Assembly: GCF_001693385.1 (NCBI RefSeq)
Contig: NZ_CP016428.1
Location: 5,270,001 to 5,334,000, forward strand
Direction of reading: 5' to 3'
Source of the DNA: Bradyrhizobium icense
Lineage (GTDB): Bacteria > Pseudomonadota > Alphaproteobacteria > Rhizobiales > Xanthobacteraceae
Length of the DNA stretch: 64,000 nt
Shown in pieces: positions 9,010 to 18,700 of this stretch. Every line of letters starts with the position of its first letter. Position 1 is the first letter of the stretch. The position numbers and the translations under genes were made by a program. The notes beneath the pieces are model-generated. The model was given only the letters and a program-made list of their open reading frames with translations. It made no database searches and was not told where the DNA came from.

Positions 9010-9500
9010 TTACTCCTGCATAAACCGAAATCTATCGGTGCTCCGGACCGGCGACTCCGAGGTCGGAGATAGCCTTGCGTCGTTCATTGATGGCCTCGGA
9101 GGCGTTAATTCTGAGGACTCATCCGAGACGACTGGCCACCCTCGTCCTTGTCGCACTGCCTGCTGTACCACGCTCGGACCGAGCTCGACCAGCGTGGTCA
9201 CTTTTGCATCTTCGATGGCGCGCACGACATCAATCAGCGAACGGTCCTCCTTTGGCAGCGCTCGCTGGTCAAGGAACGCGCCAGCGTCCATCCTCTTGCG
9301 TTCAATGATGTGCACGGTGCGTCGCGGCTATCACCTCGTGAAAGCAGCCTCTCGACTACGTCTTCCTTGAAGACTGTATCCATGCCTTCGCCGCCGAAGT
9401 AGTTCCGCGTGACCTTGCCGGGCGCCAACCGCATCGCGTCCAGCGTCAAAATATCCGAATGTTGCAGCGGCAGGTGGTAGTCTCGCGATCGTGTCCGCAA
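9010..9500 (-). pseudogene. Unrecognised broken gene
   Basis: Two leftward frames look like protein and join with a frameshift near 9315: LTLDAMRLAPGKVTRNYFGG with MDTVFKEDVVERLLSRG, then RALPKEDRSLIDVVRAIEDA with KVTTLVELGPSVVQQAVRQG. The second piece faintly recalls the end of acyltransferase domains (TLVELGP) but I do not assign a family. Between 9500 and 9820 nothing is recognised. Confidence 0.35.
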
Positions 9501-9819
9501 GGCAGAAGACTATGGTGCTGTGAGGATTACGCTCTACACAAGCGTGACGACCGCTGGGCCGCACACCGGATTAGTGAGCCAGAAAAAGAGCGGATCGATG
9601 CTATTAACCTGTGGCGAATAGGCATTCGTGCAGAAGCGTGACGTATCTCTGCTCGACGAAGGATTCGCCCTTGTCCGTGAAATCCAGCTGTGATGCCGCC
9701 TGAAGCGTTTGTTGATTGATATCTGCTGTAGGTCTTGGTTGTGTGAAAACGCCTGATGATCCGCGATTTCGGCTGTCAATCGGCGTCGAAAATTGCATTT
9801 CGATCCCAACCGATGGCTT

Positions 9820-10056
9820 TCACGTCGCGCACGGTTTCATCACAAAGCTAAAGCTCGCCTCCAAAATAGGGCCATGATCATCGCGAACTTCAACTGCTAT
9901 GCGGTGCTGCGGTCTGCCTCTGACCCATTCGCGGGCCATCTCCGAGAGTGCAGTGGTCGCCTCTTCCCGAGCAGACTCGATGTTCGGCAGCTCCGCACCT
10001 TCATCATCGCGGATGAACTGGCTGCCGTCGCGGACATCAAAATAGTACCTCTTCAT
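9820..10056 (-). CDS. DUF6894 family protein
   Basis: 78 residues beginning MKRYYFDVRDGSQFIRDDEG, the hallmark opening of the DUF6894 family found in many copies in Bradyrhizobium and relatives, followed by the usual helix (SAREEATTALSEMAREWVRG) and a beta strand near the end (RIAVEVRDDHGPILEASFSF). Function unknown; the family folds as a small alpha/beta domain. The frame is open further upstream, but ATG 10056 is the family start. It slightly precedes a Cys-motif gene on the same strand, an arrangement often seen in these genomes. Confidence 0.8.
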   Translation of the reverse strand: MKRYYFDVRDGSQFIRDDEGAELPNIESAREEATTALSEMAREWVRGRPQHRIAVEVRDDHGPILEASFSFVMKPCAT

Positions 10057-10063
10057 CGGCGAC

Positions 10064-10333
10064 TCACGAGTCGTGCCGTCGAACAGATCTTGCAGCTCCA
10101 GATCGATCTTGCTGCCGCATTTGAGGTGCTGCTGCATGGCCCACCGCCTCAAATCGAAACAGCCAGCGGCGGTCTCGTCCCCGGCGTGCCTTAAAGCGGT
10201 CCAGGCACTTCTTGGAGCACAGCGTCGCCCGCCATGAGTAGTACCTGATCATGCCAAACTTTCCGTCACAGACGGCGCAGCTTGTCGCTGCTGGGCGATA
10301 CTCAAAGCGTTCGTGGCAATCGCGCATCTTCAT
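10064..10333 (-). CDS. Small zinc-ribbon-like protein, probably frameshifted at the end
   Basis: Starts MKMRDCHERFEYRPAATSCA and continues VCDGKFGMIRYYSWRATLC, then SKKCLDRFKARRGRDRRWL. Two pairs of cysteines (SCAVC and LCSKKC) form a probable treble-clef or zinc-ribbon site. Similar 60-70 residue proteins are frequent in Bradyrhizobium; the function is unknown. After about residue 62 the sequence becomes random and runs to the edge of the DUF6894 start, so the natural stop may have been lost. Confidence 0.55.
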   Translation of the reverse strand: MKMRDCHERFEYRPAATSCAVCDGKFGMIRYYSWRATLCSKKCLDRFKARRGRDRRWLFRFEAVGHAAAPQMRQQDRSGAARSVRRHDS

Positions 10334-11575
10334 CTTCTTTGCGCCCCACCCTGTACTGGAAGTCCGGAGTTGCTGACTCACTGTGCGCGCACAGGTGAAG
10401 TTCCGTTGCAAGATCATCGTGATCCGCCAATCTTGCGGCAGCTAAGGACGGGGCGCGAAGAGCTTGACTTTCATGTGCAGCATCCAGCTCTGCATCCAAC
10501 ATAAAGTTGTTGCTGCGTGCGATCATTCGGCTTGAGCCTACATCCGGGAGACGACCGAGCCCTTCGATCGGGCACCGTCCACAAACGAAAACTTACCTCG
10601 TCATGAAGAAGAAAAAGCAGCCGATTTCCCCTGGACACGCACATATCAGGCGAAATTCTCATATTTCGCGCTGAAGTTCATCGAAGAAACCGACTATATA
10701 GATACCCAAGCGGTACTGCAGATTTGCAATCGCCACTGGTGAATACCAATTTTCGGAGTGATTAATATCGGACTGGAATGAATGCGCGTGTGGCCGACCG
10801 CGGGCAAAGCGACAGCGATGCTGCCTCGGCTGCGACCCACCAAACGGTCGCTTTTGACATTAATCGGCGGAGGAAGACGACGCCTATCCACTAACTGAAC
10901 CGCTTGCGATCTCATGCCGATCCTTGTTCGGAAGCGGGCCCCATTGCCTCATCATCACGGCGCGCCTAGAGCATTTTCCTCTCTTGGGAATGGGAAGAGG
11001 ATTCCCTTGCAGGGGCAAATCATGGTTCATCGTAAGGGCTGGTGACGGAGGCCAGCCCTGATGACCAAACCGCTCTCGCCAGACCATCGCCTACGCAGTA
11101 TTCGTGGAGGCAGGAGCCACTGACATCGCCTCGCAGGGCTTCGCAACGGTAAACAGCAGCTTCGGGGATTCGGTTCAGATGCTCGAAGCGGTTAAGTTCG
11201 TCTTCGATACGGCCGGCGGGCGGCCGGCGAATTGCACGCCGGTCATGCCGAAGACATCGCGTATGGCCCTGATCCAACCTTTTGGAGGCGTGTGGAACCG
11301 CTCGGCTGGTTTGAGCCCGTCTAGTCGTTCATCCAGCCGCTGGCGCGATGTTCTTGATGCCGTTTTTTATCCCAACCCGATTTCGTTCAACCTTTCATCA
11401 GGCTATGACCTGATCTTCATTCTAACAATCAGGATCATCTGTCATCGGCAGCCAACGTTGACGAATGACCGCGATCTGCGCATTAACCGCCTACGACAAG
11501 TCCTTGGTTTTGCGTAAAAAATTGGCCATTTGGACCTAGAATTCAGGTCTCAGCTTTCTCGATGCAAGGTCAAAG
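10334..11575. other. Long stretch without a supported gene
   Basis: Many short frames on both strands, none protein-like. Visible structure: an inverted repeat GGGAAT/ATTCCC near 10986-11005 and a hairpin AGGGCTGG/CCAGCCCT at 11035-11059, neither with a T-tract. I read this as decayed DNA. Confidence 0.4.
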
Positions 11576-12050
11576 GTGGTATCAACCCAGTCTAACCGGC
11601 GGCTGAAATGCCGCCGCCGACCGCGCCCGAGAACATTTCGATCAGCCTTCGCGGGTTCGATACCGAGGAACATGCGCGCATTTGGCAACCTGGTCGCGAC
11701 GTATGTACACACTCTCAGCCGCTATATCGACTTGGCCGCACTTGACGGCATCACCATCGCCGCCGACTAGCGCAGGCGCTCCTTGAGGTCGACCGCGGCT
11801 ACGAGACCAAGCACAAGCTCACCCCGTCGGAAGGCATCCTACGGGGTCGCCATGACCCCGGCGTCATCGGCGACGAAACAGTTAAGAGCCACGTGCTCTT
11901 TAATACCGGCGTCCTGCTTCCGCTAAGACGAGAAGGCCTACGCGCTCCATGCGAATCTCGAACAGATCACCGCCGAAGTCTATGGCAAGCGGGCTCTCCA
12001 AAGCGAGAATGCTTCGATCATGCTCGGCTCCTTTCCTGCCCTAGGCATAA
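11576..12050 (+). pseudogene. Broken conserved hypothetical gene
   Basis: Frames that interlock: ISISLRGFDTEEHARI, then FGNLVATYVHTLSRYIDLAA with LDGITIAAD, then ALLEVDRGYETKHKLTPSEG with DETVKSHVLFN, then EKAYALHANLEQITAEVYG. They appear to be one protein cut by three or more frameshifts. I have a vague memory of similar rhizobial proteins carrying a metallopeptidase-like C-terminus, but I do not see an HExxH motif here and leave it unassigned. Confidence 0.4.
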
Positions 12051-12439
12051 GATCATTCGGCGCCGTTGCGCGGTACTCGGGGAAACCCGGGCTTCAAGAT
12101 GCCTTTTTGATAAGATCAGGCTCTTCTGCTGCGGTGCCCGCCAGCATGCCGTGGCCGGATCCTGGCGATAATGGACGAGATACCCGGCCGTGATGCACCT
12201 CCAGCCCACTCCACCTCCAAAGAGTTGGAAAGCCGGTACAGCTCCGCCTGCTCGGAGCACATCTTCTCGATGGCGTCGCCGCGCGAGAAGCATCGGCACG
12301 CAAAGTCATCTTCATTTCGCTTTTCCACCCGCCGATCAAAGATTTACGGCCTCGGTATCATCCATTTCCTCGATCGCCGCAGTGAAACTGGCAGCATTCC
12401 TCCCGCCACGGGTGAAAGCTGGCGTTTTGCCTAGGATCG

Positions 12440-12700
12440 GCTGGATTGTACAACCCGTCCGACGGAACTCGGATATCTGCCCTCTACCTAGTAGTCCGGC
12501 GGTCAGTTCCTTTTCCATCTCGTCAGCCCGCTGAACCAGCGCGCCCTCGTCATGGTCACCACCAATCTTCCCCTTTGGAGAATGGCCAGCGTGTTCGCCC
12601 AGCGCCAAGATGACCACCGCGCTGCTCGACCGGTTGACCCATCAGGATTGTTGAGACCGGCAAGAAGAGCTGGCCATTCAAAATGCCGCGACGACGATGG
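12440..12700 (+). pseudogene. istB: IS21-family istB remnant (C-terminal end)
   Basis: Frames joined across shifts give SGGQFLFHLVS, then MVTTNLPLW/GEWPSVF and [12 protein letters not shown], ending IVETGKKSWPFK. This is the end of the IstB ATPase helper of IS21-type elements (typically [45 protein letters not shown]). At least three frameshifts. Different from the intact IS21 at 57 kb. Confidence 0.7.
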
Positions 12701-12779
12701 CGCAACCCACTCGTCTCGTCTCCGCAACCCGGCCAGCTCCGACGACACGAGCGCTACCAGCAAACCACGCGCGTGAAGG

Positions 12780-13478
12780 GCTCAAAATTGGAGCGTATTG
12801 CCTCCTCGGCGCCGCCAGTGACCCAGAAAAACCAGGCTCTGTGCGCGCTCCACCGCCGCACGACAAGGCCGCCCTCGCGCGACACCACCGGCATGGCAAT
12901 CGGTCCAACCAGTCGCGACGTCGATCATCGTCAGCGTCTGAATGAACGAGCCAGCTACAGATGTGCCGCCATCATGTAACCTCGCAGAACACTGGCGGCG
13001 GATCGTAGCAGTCATTTGAACGTCCGGATCGGCACTTCACGGCGCACCGCCGAATAAACCGACCCGTCGGCGCTTACCGGGCCACGGCGATTTTTGTCTC
13101 GACCAGGCGTTTAATCATCGCTGCGCTGACGCCGAGCACCAGCGTGGGATTGGCCTAGTCGAGCTTGAGCCGGCCATGCCGCTCCAGCGAAGGCAGCAAC
13201 GTCGGACTCATTACCTTCAGCCGCTTGCCGCAGATCCGATCAGAGGCCTCCCACAGCGCCATCAGCCTATCCTGCTGGTGACGCCATAGGTCGGCCCTCG
13301 ATGCCGCCGCGCCTCCGGCGAAATTGCGACATGGCTGGCTAGCGCCCCAAGTGCGTGCTTGCGATGCCAGCCGGTCACCGCGCAAAGCTGGTCGAGATGC
13401 GACCCCTAATTGTGCGCCCTGCTGATCGATAGTGCTCTACCGCCGCCGTGAGTTCGCGTCGCGCACCCATGCTGATCC
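12780..13478 (-). pseudogene. Degraded integrase-core (rve) transposase
   Basis: Leftward pieces: MGARRELTAAVEHYRSAGRT and LDQLCAVTGWHRKHALGAL, then LMALWEASDRICGKRLKVMS with PTLLPSLERHGRLKLD, and further on GTSVAGSFIQTLTMIDVATG with WTDC. This order (helix-turn-helix N-terminus, WEASDRICGKRLK, then the first Asp strand of a DDE core) matches the large rve-type transposases common in Bradyrhizobium islands. Several frameshifts and loss of the C-terminal DDE part make it inactive. Confidence 0.7.
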
Positions 13479-13786
13479 GTCCTGCCATCGGCGACACCCA
13501 TCCGATTCGGTATCGCCGCCCCAATCCTGACGGTCAGTTCTCCGATAACATTCTTGATAAAGCGCGGCGCCCATCGGTGTCCAACTCTCTGCATGCCGAA
13601 TGACATTAGCTTGGCTGAGCGACCATCCGGCCCATCGCAAGGGTGCGGCTGCCGCCGATGGTGAGCGAAGCAGGCGAATATTGGCAAAGCTGACGGCGGA
13701 GCGGCGGCAAGCAGTTGCCGTCGTTTTCAGCCTCGACGGCAAGCGGGCACACGGGCCGCTTCTCGTTTAGTGAAATTGCGGCAGGT

Positions 13787-13816
13787 TCGTCAGCTTTCGG
13801 AAAGCCAGCCCGAATA
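13787..13816 (+). promoter_or_regulatory. Orphan tts box (TtsI-binding promoter element)
   Basis: TCGTCAGCTTTCGGAAAGCC followed by AGCCCGAATA. This follows the rhizobial tts box (TCGTCAGCTT, three bases, GAAAGCT, then C-rich and ending TA). Nothing recognisable lies downstream before the next tts box 300 bases on, so its target gene seems to be lost. Confidence 0.7.
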
Positions 13817-14090
13817 CAAGACCGTTGAAGTTAGTGGCGCGCAGTTAGGATAGCGCCTGACCAGGACGGAGAAAGCGCAGCGTCACGTAGCTGCTAACCT
13901 CAATTGCAGCGCTGGCGCGGGAGGGCCAGCGTCGACTGCGCAACAAACGGCGCCGAGTCGCGTCCGCGCTGCTTCCAGTTCCTGGACTGGATCCCCAGGC
14001 CACTGGTGCCGTCAAATCTATCAGCCAATGACACGCGTGGCCATGGTGGTGTTTTTCATGCTCATCGGACGGCTTGGGAGGTGGTGTGGC
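13817..14090. other. Region after the orphan tts box
   Basis: No start codon here opens a protein-like frame. A 78-residue + frame (13904-14140) has shadow-like composition. Probably the remains of an effector gene. Confidence 0.3.
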
Positions 14091-14120
14091 TCGTCAGCTT
14101 CTTGAAAGCTGGCCCTGGTA
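14091..14120 (+). promoter_or_regulatory. tts box in front of the effector gene
   Basis: TCGTCAGCTTCTTGAAAGCT followed by GGCCCTGGTA, an almost exact match to the TtsI-binding consensus. It ends 35 bases before the ATG at 14156, a usual distance for type III secretion genes induced by flavonoids through NodD and TtsI. Confidence 0.9.
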
Positions 14121-14155
14121 GTTGTGAACTTTTCGGGTGATCTGAGGAGGTGAGT

Positions 14156-15610
14156 ATGGACAAATCCAACATAACAGCTTGGTCGCAGGCGTCGCAGCCA
14201 ATCGTGCAGGATGAGCAGACGGGACAGCCCGAGCAGATGGTGTCTTTCGAACAAGGAGTGCGCCCGTTCCTCTCCGATGGTCTCCGTGCGGAGTATCGCC
14301 ATCTGTCTGACGAGGATCGCCGTTTGATCGAGAGTGCAATTCGTGCCGCGTTTGTGAGGGGAGAGGTGGACTTGGCATCCGGAGGCCGGTACGCCAACAA
14401 TCTTGCCAGCTTCGCGGACAGTCTCGGATCTAAGGGTCTATCGATGGTTGGCCTCAATACCAAAGAGCTGGAGGCTGAAAGAAAGGCCGGACACAATCGC
14501 GGCACGTATTTACCTGCAGCGTTGAGGTACCTTAGTAAGTTTCGTGATCCCGATGCATCTGCAGAAGCAGGGAGCTCACGGAAGCCTCGGGATCGGCCAA
14601 AAATCAAAAATTTCGGAAATGAGCAGCTTATGGGCGGCCCTCCACCAAAACGTCGGCGACTGCTGGATGACGAGCCCCCTCATTTGACGGTCTCGGTCGA
14701 TCCAGGGGAGCTTCGCAGACCGGAAGAGCGGCTTCATGAGGAGCTTCAGCCACAGCGCCATGCTGAGCCCGGGCCGTTGGCGCTGGTTGATCCAGAGCAC
14801 TTCACCTTCGATCCAGTGCAATTTCCTCCAGCTGAGTTTCGGCAGTTGCTAGATGATGAACCTGCCGGGACGTCACTCTTCAATGTCGATCCAAAGCACT
14901 TCACGCTCGATTCAGTTCAATTCTCTCCAGGTGAGCTTCAGCGATTGCTGGATTATGAACCCACGCGTTTCGAACAGCAACTGCGCCCGAGCTCACGGCA
15001 GCCTCAGAGTCCGCCCAACATCATAGATTTTCGAAATGAGCAGCTTATGGGCGGCCCTGCACCAAAACGTCCGCGACTGCTGGATGATGAGCCGGCTCAG
15101 TTGACGGTCTCGATCGATCCAGGGGAGCTTCGGGAACTGGAAGAGCAGCTTCGTGAGGAGCTTCAGCCACAGCGGAGTGCGCAGCCCGGGCCGTTGGCGC
15201 TGGTCCATCCAGAGCACCTCACCTTCGATGCAGTGCAATTCCATCCAGCTGAGTTTCGGCCGTTGCTAGATGATGAACCCGCTGGGGCGCCATTCTTCAA
15301 TGTCGATCCACAGCACTTCGCGTTCGATCCAGTTCAATTCCCTCCAAGTGAGCCTCGGCCATTGTTGAATGATAAACCTATGCCTAGTGAAGCGGGTCCG
15401 CTGCCACCCTTGTCATTTTATGCACCTCCGGGCTGGCAGCACGGGGACCAGTGGGCGCCGGAAGACCTCAAAGAAGGAATGCTCTTGCACAACGTGCTGC
15501 CAAGCGTGTTCGAGCCAGAGAAAACTCTAACTCTCCGAGGCGTGAACTACACGGCCACTATTGGGCCGCCAGGCCTGGAGCATGAGATTTTTCTCCGCAG
15601 GACAATTTGA
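14156..15610 (+). CDS. Probable type III secreted effector with two 139-residue repeats
   Basis: 484 residues, no signal peptide, Pro/Glu/Leu-rich. Residues about 20-140 form a helical region (LSDGLRAEYRHLSDEDRRLI, ANNLASFADSLGSKGLSMVG). From about residue 153 two tandem repeats follow, each opening NEQLMGGPxPKRxRLLDDEP and carrying twice the motif V(D/H)PxHxxFDxVQF. The KRRR/KRPR clusters resemble a nuclear localisation signal. A unique C-terminus of about 65 residues closes the protein (LRGVNYTATIGPPG). ATG 14156 has AGGAGG five bases ahead; the GTG at 14150 lies inside that ribosome binding site. A tts box sits directly upstream, so TtsI control and export by the symbiotic type III system are likely. 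I do not recognise a named Nop effector; the host target is unknown. Confidence 0.8.
   Translation: MDKSNITAWSQASQPIVQDEQTGQPEQMVSFEQGVRPFLSDGLRAEYRHLSDEDRRLIESAIRAAFVRGEVDLASGGRYANNLASFADSLGSKGLSMVGLNTKELEAERKAGHNRGTYLPAALRYLSKFRDPDASAEAGSSRKPRDRPKIKNFGNEQLMGGPPPKRRRLLDDEPPHLTVSVDPGELRRPEERLHEELQPQRHAEPGPLALVDPEHFTFDPVQFPPAEFRQLLDDEPAGTSLFNVDPKHFTLDSVQFSPGELQRLLDYEPTRFEQQLRPSSRQPQSPPNIIDFRNEQLMGGPAPKRPRLLDDEPAQLTVSIDPGELRELEEQLREELQPQRSAQPGPLALVHPEHLTFDAVQFHPAEFRPLLDDEPAGAPFFNVDPQHFAFDPVQFPPSEPRPLLNDKPMPSEAGPLPPLSFYAPPGWQHGDQWAPEDLKEGMLLHNVLPSVFEPEKTLTLRGVNYTATIGPPGLEHEIFLRRTI
14616..15390 (+). repeat. Tandem 417-bp coding repeat inside the effector gene
   Basis: GAAATGAGCAGCTTATGGGC begins at 14616 and again at 15033, an offset of exactly 417 bases (139 codons). 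The second copy is shorter at its end. High nucleotide identity suggests recent duplication and possible copy-number change. Confidence 0.85.
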
Positions 15611-15730
15611 CCAGTTTTGCCTGACATAGCCTGCAGTCCTTCTCCGGGAGAGAACTTGGCGGCCCCGTGCGTTACATAACCCAAGCCTGGGAGCGAGGTG
15701 GTCAGCTTTGCTGATGCAAAGGCTGGTGAA

Positions 15731-15850
15731 ATCAGGCCCGACGCGCCGTCTCGTCGAGCAGGCTGTCAAGCTGGTCGCGGATGCGGGAAGCTGCAATCGC
15801 GCCAGCATGGCGTCGAGCCGATCGATCGGTGCTTCGGTTGTCTTCTTTGC
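15731..15850 (-). pseudogene. istB: IstB N-terminal fragment
   Basis: Leftward reading gives APIDRLDAMLARLQL in one frame and IRDQLDSLLDETARR in the next. This is the start of IstB-type ATPases (DRLDAMLARLKLTAIRDQLDSLLDEAAR). Only about 40 residues remain, with a frameshift between the two pieces. It belongs to a dead IS21-family copy. Confidence 0.65.
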
Positions 15851-16503
15851 GCGGACCGTCAGAAGCTCCCTGCAATAGCTGCTTCGTATTCGGTAAGAGG
15901 ACCCAACAAGGGATGGGGGTGGAGACGACCGCGGCAGCGTCGCTGCCGTAGTCGCCGGTCCGCAGACCCGTGCGAATTGCGCCGGCAGCATCGATCGTCC
16001 CGCTAACGCCCTGCCCTTGTTGCTGCCGACCTCTGAGCAGTTGGCTGACCGCGCAAAGACTCACCTTTCGAGGACGACAGAACATCAGTTTTCCGAGTTG
16101 AAATTGCTCAAGTCATCCGGCATTGATCCGCGCCTGCAGCTCGCGTTGGCCAATTACCAGACCGGTAAGGTCGGCCCGACCCTCGCTTCAACCGATGGAG
16201 ACGAGATTGCGGTTGTTGTCCGCCGCCATCATAGACCACGGACTTCACCGGTCCCCTTGGGAATTTGGGCGATCGCAGGAGAAGTCCGCCGATCCATGGG
16301 AGTCGATGCCGGACGTTGATCCGTGAGATAGGATAGGCAAGACACCCTCTGGCGACTAGATCGTCACCGGCCGCATTCCTGTGAAGCGTGTCGAGACCGT
16401 CGGCAACAAACAAACGTTTCGAGCCTTAAGGCTTCCCAGACGGTAAACCGCTCGCTGACGGCGACTGTCGCTTCGATGCAAGTGGCACCAGCAGTACTTT
16501 GCG
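15851..16503. other. Stretch without a supported gene
   Basis: Probably the rest of the dead IS21 copy (upstream side of the istB fragment), but no IstA motif is clear enough to name. No RNA gene or terminator seen. Confidence 0.35.
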
Positions 16504-17390
16504 CTAGTTCATATAGTAGGTGTGCACGAGGCGACCGCCCTGCCCATGGAATTCAAAACGCTCAAGAAGCTCGAGAGCCTTCCGGCCGGATCTGCTGCCC
16601 GAAACCTCGCAGCAGCACCGACAAGGTGGAGGTCCTCGTAAAGTGCGAGAGGGTGCCAAGCGCCCCTCCTTTGTCACGCCTCGCACCCAAATTTTGAGTC
16701 AGCTGTTTTCAGCCGAGATCGCCTTTGGAGACGTGGAACGCCTGCAAGGCGACCCCAACGTCAAGTCAATGTCGATCTCGCAGAAAATGCCCCTATATCG
16801 AATAGCCGTTTCGTCGCTCTGTGAATCGACGGATACCCAGTTCGACGACGTCCATCGACGCCATCATGAACCGAATATCGGAAGGTTGCGCAGAAAATGG
16901 ACCATCGTAGTCAACATCAAAACGAATACGACACCTCTTTGTCAGCCTTGGCGATCTTCGGCCGAACGACAGCATCCCCACTCCCCCACTGGAGCGCAGA
17001 ATCTAGGTTTTCTATCTCGAAATCGAGCGTGGAATAGCCGTCGATTTCCGGATCGAACGTCTCCAAAGGATTCGATCGCAGCTTCGATATCAATCTTGAG
17101 TTCGGATTCCGCCCCGGGCGCGAGCAGCGCCATGCAACGCGCGACGACGAATGCCGCATCTCCATTGAAGTAGTTTAGGACCGCCGCGACATCGGAGACC
17201 ACTATCAGCAGCTCAGATTGGCCGGCATAGTCCTGCCAATCGCGATCGGGGCTGACGACCAGCAGTAGCCTCGCATTGCGTGCCGCCCAGGCTTCGAGTG
17301 GAGAGCAGCGCGAGCGCGTCGGGGAATTCGTTCTTCTTGGCTTCGCGGGAAGAGAAAGGCGCCAGCGGGATTACCACGACATGGGCCGCA
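16504..17390 (-). pseudogene. Broken PIN-like domain (DUF4935-type) gene
   Basis: Leftward, from 17390: PLAPFSSREAKKNEFPDALA with LLS, a shift to LEAWAARNARLLLVVSPDRD, then WQDYAGQSELLIVVSDVAAV and LNYF, then IDIEAAIESFGDV, a shift to EIDGYSTLDFEIENLDSALQ and later pieces (FDVDYDGPFSAQPSDIRFMM). EFPDA and SPDRDW are the acidic motifs of PIN-like nucleases of the DUF4935 group. The gene lacks its N-terminus, which would lie where hipA now ends, and has at least three shifts. It is a dead ribonuclease-type toxin gene beside a live toxin-antitoxin pair. Confidence 0.6.
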
Positions 17391-17416
17391 CCTTATCAGG
17401 TACGCGAGCCGCCCAG

Positions 17417-18700
17417 TTAACCGACGAGGCGCGTGATAGCTTCGGGCGCGTCGATGAACGCATAGGGATTGAAGAACTGGCGGCGCCACAGGAAATTCCG
17501 GTCGACCTCGCTGAGCGCGGCCTCGTCGCACACCTGCGCCCAACGTTCCTTGATGGTCTTAATTTGCGCGGTCGCGATAAGGATCGCTTCCCCCTCATTA
17601 AGCAGGAACAAGGGCGCGGCTTTCAGGCAGAGCGCGATTTGGCTCGCACGCTCCTGTCCCATGATCAACATGGCCTGCGAGGCCTCCCCGCCCGTCCGAT
17701 TCTGCGGACAGATATCATAGGCGGGCGTAAGCGTAAGCTCCGCACCATTCCAGAAAGCGGCGTGGTTTCGGGCGTGGTCGTCAGTGTTGCCGGACAGGAT
17801 GTTGAACACGAGCCTGCCAAAGAGTTCCTTCAAGGTCTCTTTGGGCGACGTGAAGCGGTGACGAATGACGGTCGCAAGCTGCTCGTAGCTCGCGTAGCGG
17901 GCCATCATTTCGTCAAGCTCGAGCAGCGTGAGCGCCGAGACCATTGACTTGCGGCGCCACCCTTCCTGGGCTTTTTCACGGTCGAAGCGCTCGATAAGCA
18001 GCACATCCTTTCCAGCGGCGCGTTTGAGGGCCACGGGCGCGGCGGTGAGACCGATGATGGACGCGAGGCGCATGGCGACGAATTCGGCTTTCACCATGCC
18101 GAAGAGGTCGTTCTGGGACGAGAACTTCGTCACGAATTTCTTGTTGCCGGACGTGATCATGGCTTTTGGCCGCGCGCCACCGATGGAGCTCCCGTGGAGA
18201 AGCGCACGGTCGAGTTCGGCCGTCAGCGGCACACCTTTTTCAACCAGCGTTGCCGCATTCAGGAGTTCATCAAGCGACACTTCCGCGCCCTCGCGCGGTA
18301 CATAGTTCGACGCAGACGCTTGAAAGTCGAGCGCGCCGATACGGTCCGATCCGGACTCCAGGAGATAGGTCAGTTCGTCAAGGCTGCCGGGATCGACATC
18401 TTTTCCGCCTGAGCCGAATTTGCGATTGATGATGATGCGGCGGCCCCACGCGTCGGGTGCCGCGTCGCGAATGCAGTTGGGCATGTTGAGCCCGTTCAGG
18501 AGCGGAAGGACGCCCCTGCGGAGCGGCAATTCCGGCTCATAAAGCGAGATGGCATTGTTCCGGCGCAGATAGCTCTGCCCGTAATTGTAAACGAGTTGCT
18601 TGCCGCTCGCGGACAGGAGACCCGCGACGACAGGTTGCGTGCTGTCCGGCAACCACACCCATACATAGGCTTGGGTATGTTTTTGCTCAGAAGTCATCAT
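17417..18700 (-). CDS. hipA: HipA-family serine/threonine kinase toxin
   Basis: 427 residues, the usual HipA length. An N-terminal HipA_1-like part (GLLSASGKQLVYNYGQSYL) is followed by the kinase-like core: Gly-rich loop with the autophosphorylated serine (HGSSIGGARPKA, residues 169-180), ATP lysine in TKFSS (192), catalytic NxDDHxxN (Asn305, Asp307, Asp308, His309, Asn312) and the metal-binding TPAYD (Asp329). All key residues are present. In Escherichia coli HipA phosphorylates glutamyl-tRNA synthetase and induces dormancy; the target here is unknown. Its start overlaps the hipB end by 14 bases, so translation is coupled, antitoxin first. Expression should be set by the operators upstream of hipB. 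Confidence 0.9.
   Translation of the reverse strand: MMTSEQKHTQAYVWVWLPDSTQPVVAGLLSASGKQLVYNYGQSYLRRNNAISLYEPELPLRRGVLPLLNGLNMPNCIRDAAPDAWGRRIIINRKFGSGGKDVDPGSLDELTYLLESGSDRIGALDFQASASNYVPREGAEVSLDELLNAATLVEKGVPLTAELDRALLHGSSIGGARPKAMITSGNKKFVTKFSSQNDLFGMVKAEFVAMRLASIIGLTAAPVALKRAAGKDVLLIERFDREKAQEGWRRKSMVSALTLLELDEMMARYASYEQLATVIRHRFTSPKETLKELFGRLVFNILSGNTDDHARNHAAFWNGAELTLTPAYDICPQNRTGGEASQAMLIMGQERASQIALCLKAAPLFLLNEGEAILIATAQIKTIKERWAQVCDEAALSEVDRNFLWRRQFFNPYAFIDAPEAITRLVG

Noticed and set aside
12336..12617. - strand frame resembling commonly annotated hypothetical proteins
   Set aside because: It is the antisense of the istB remnant on the + strand; such annotations are known shadows.
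17276..17947. 223-residue + strand frame
   Set aside because: Antisense to the well-supported hipA gene.
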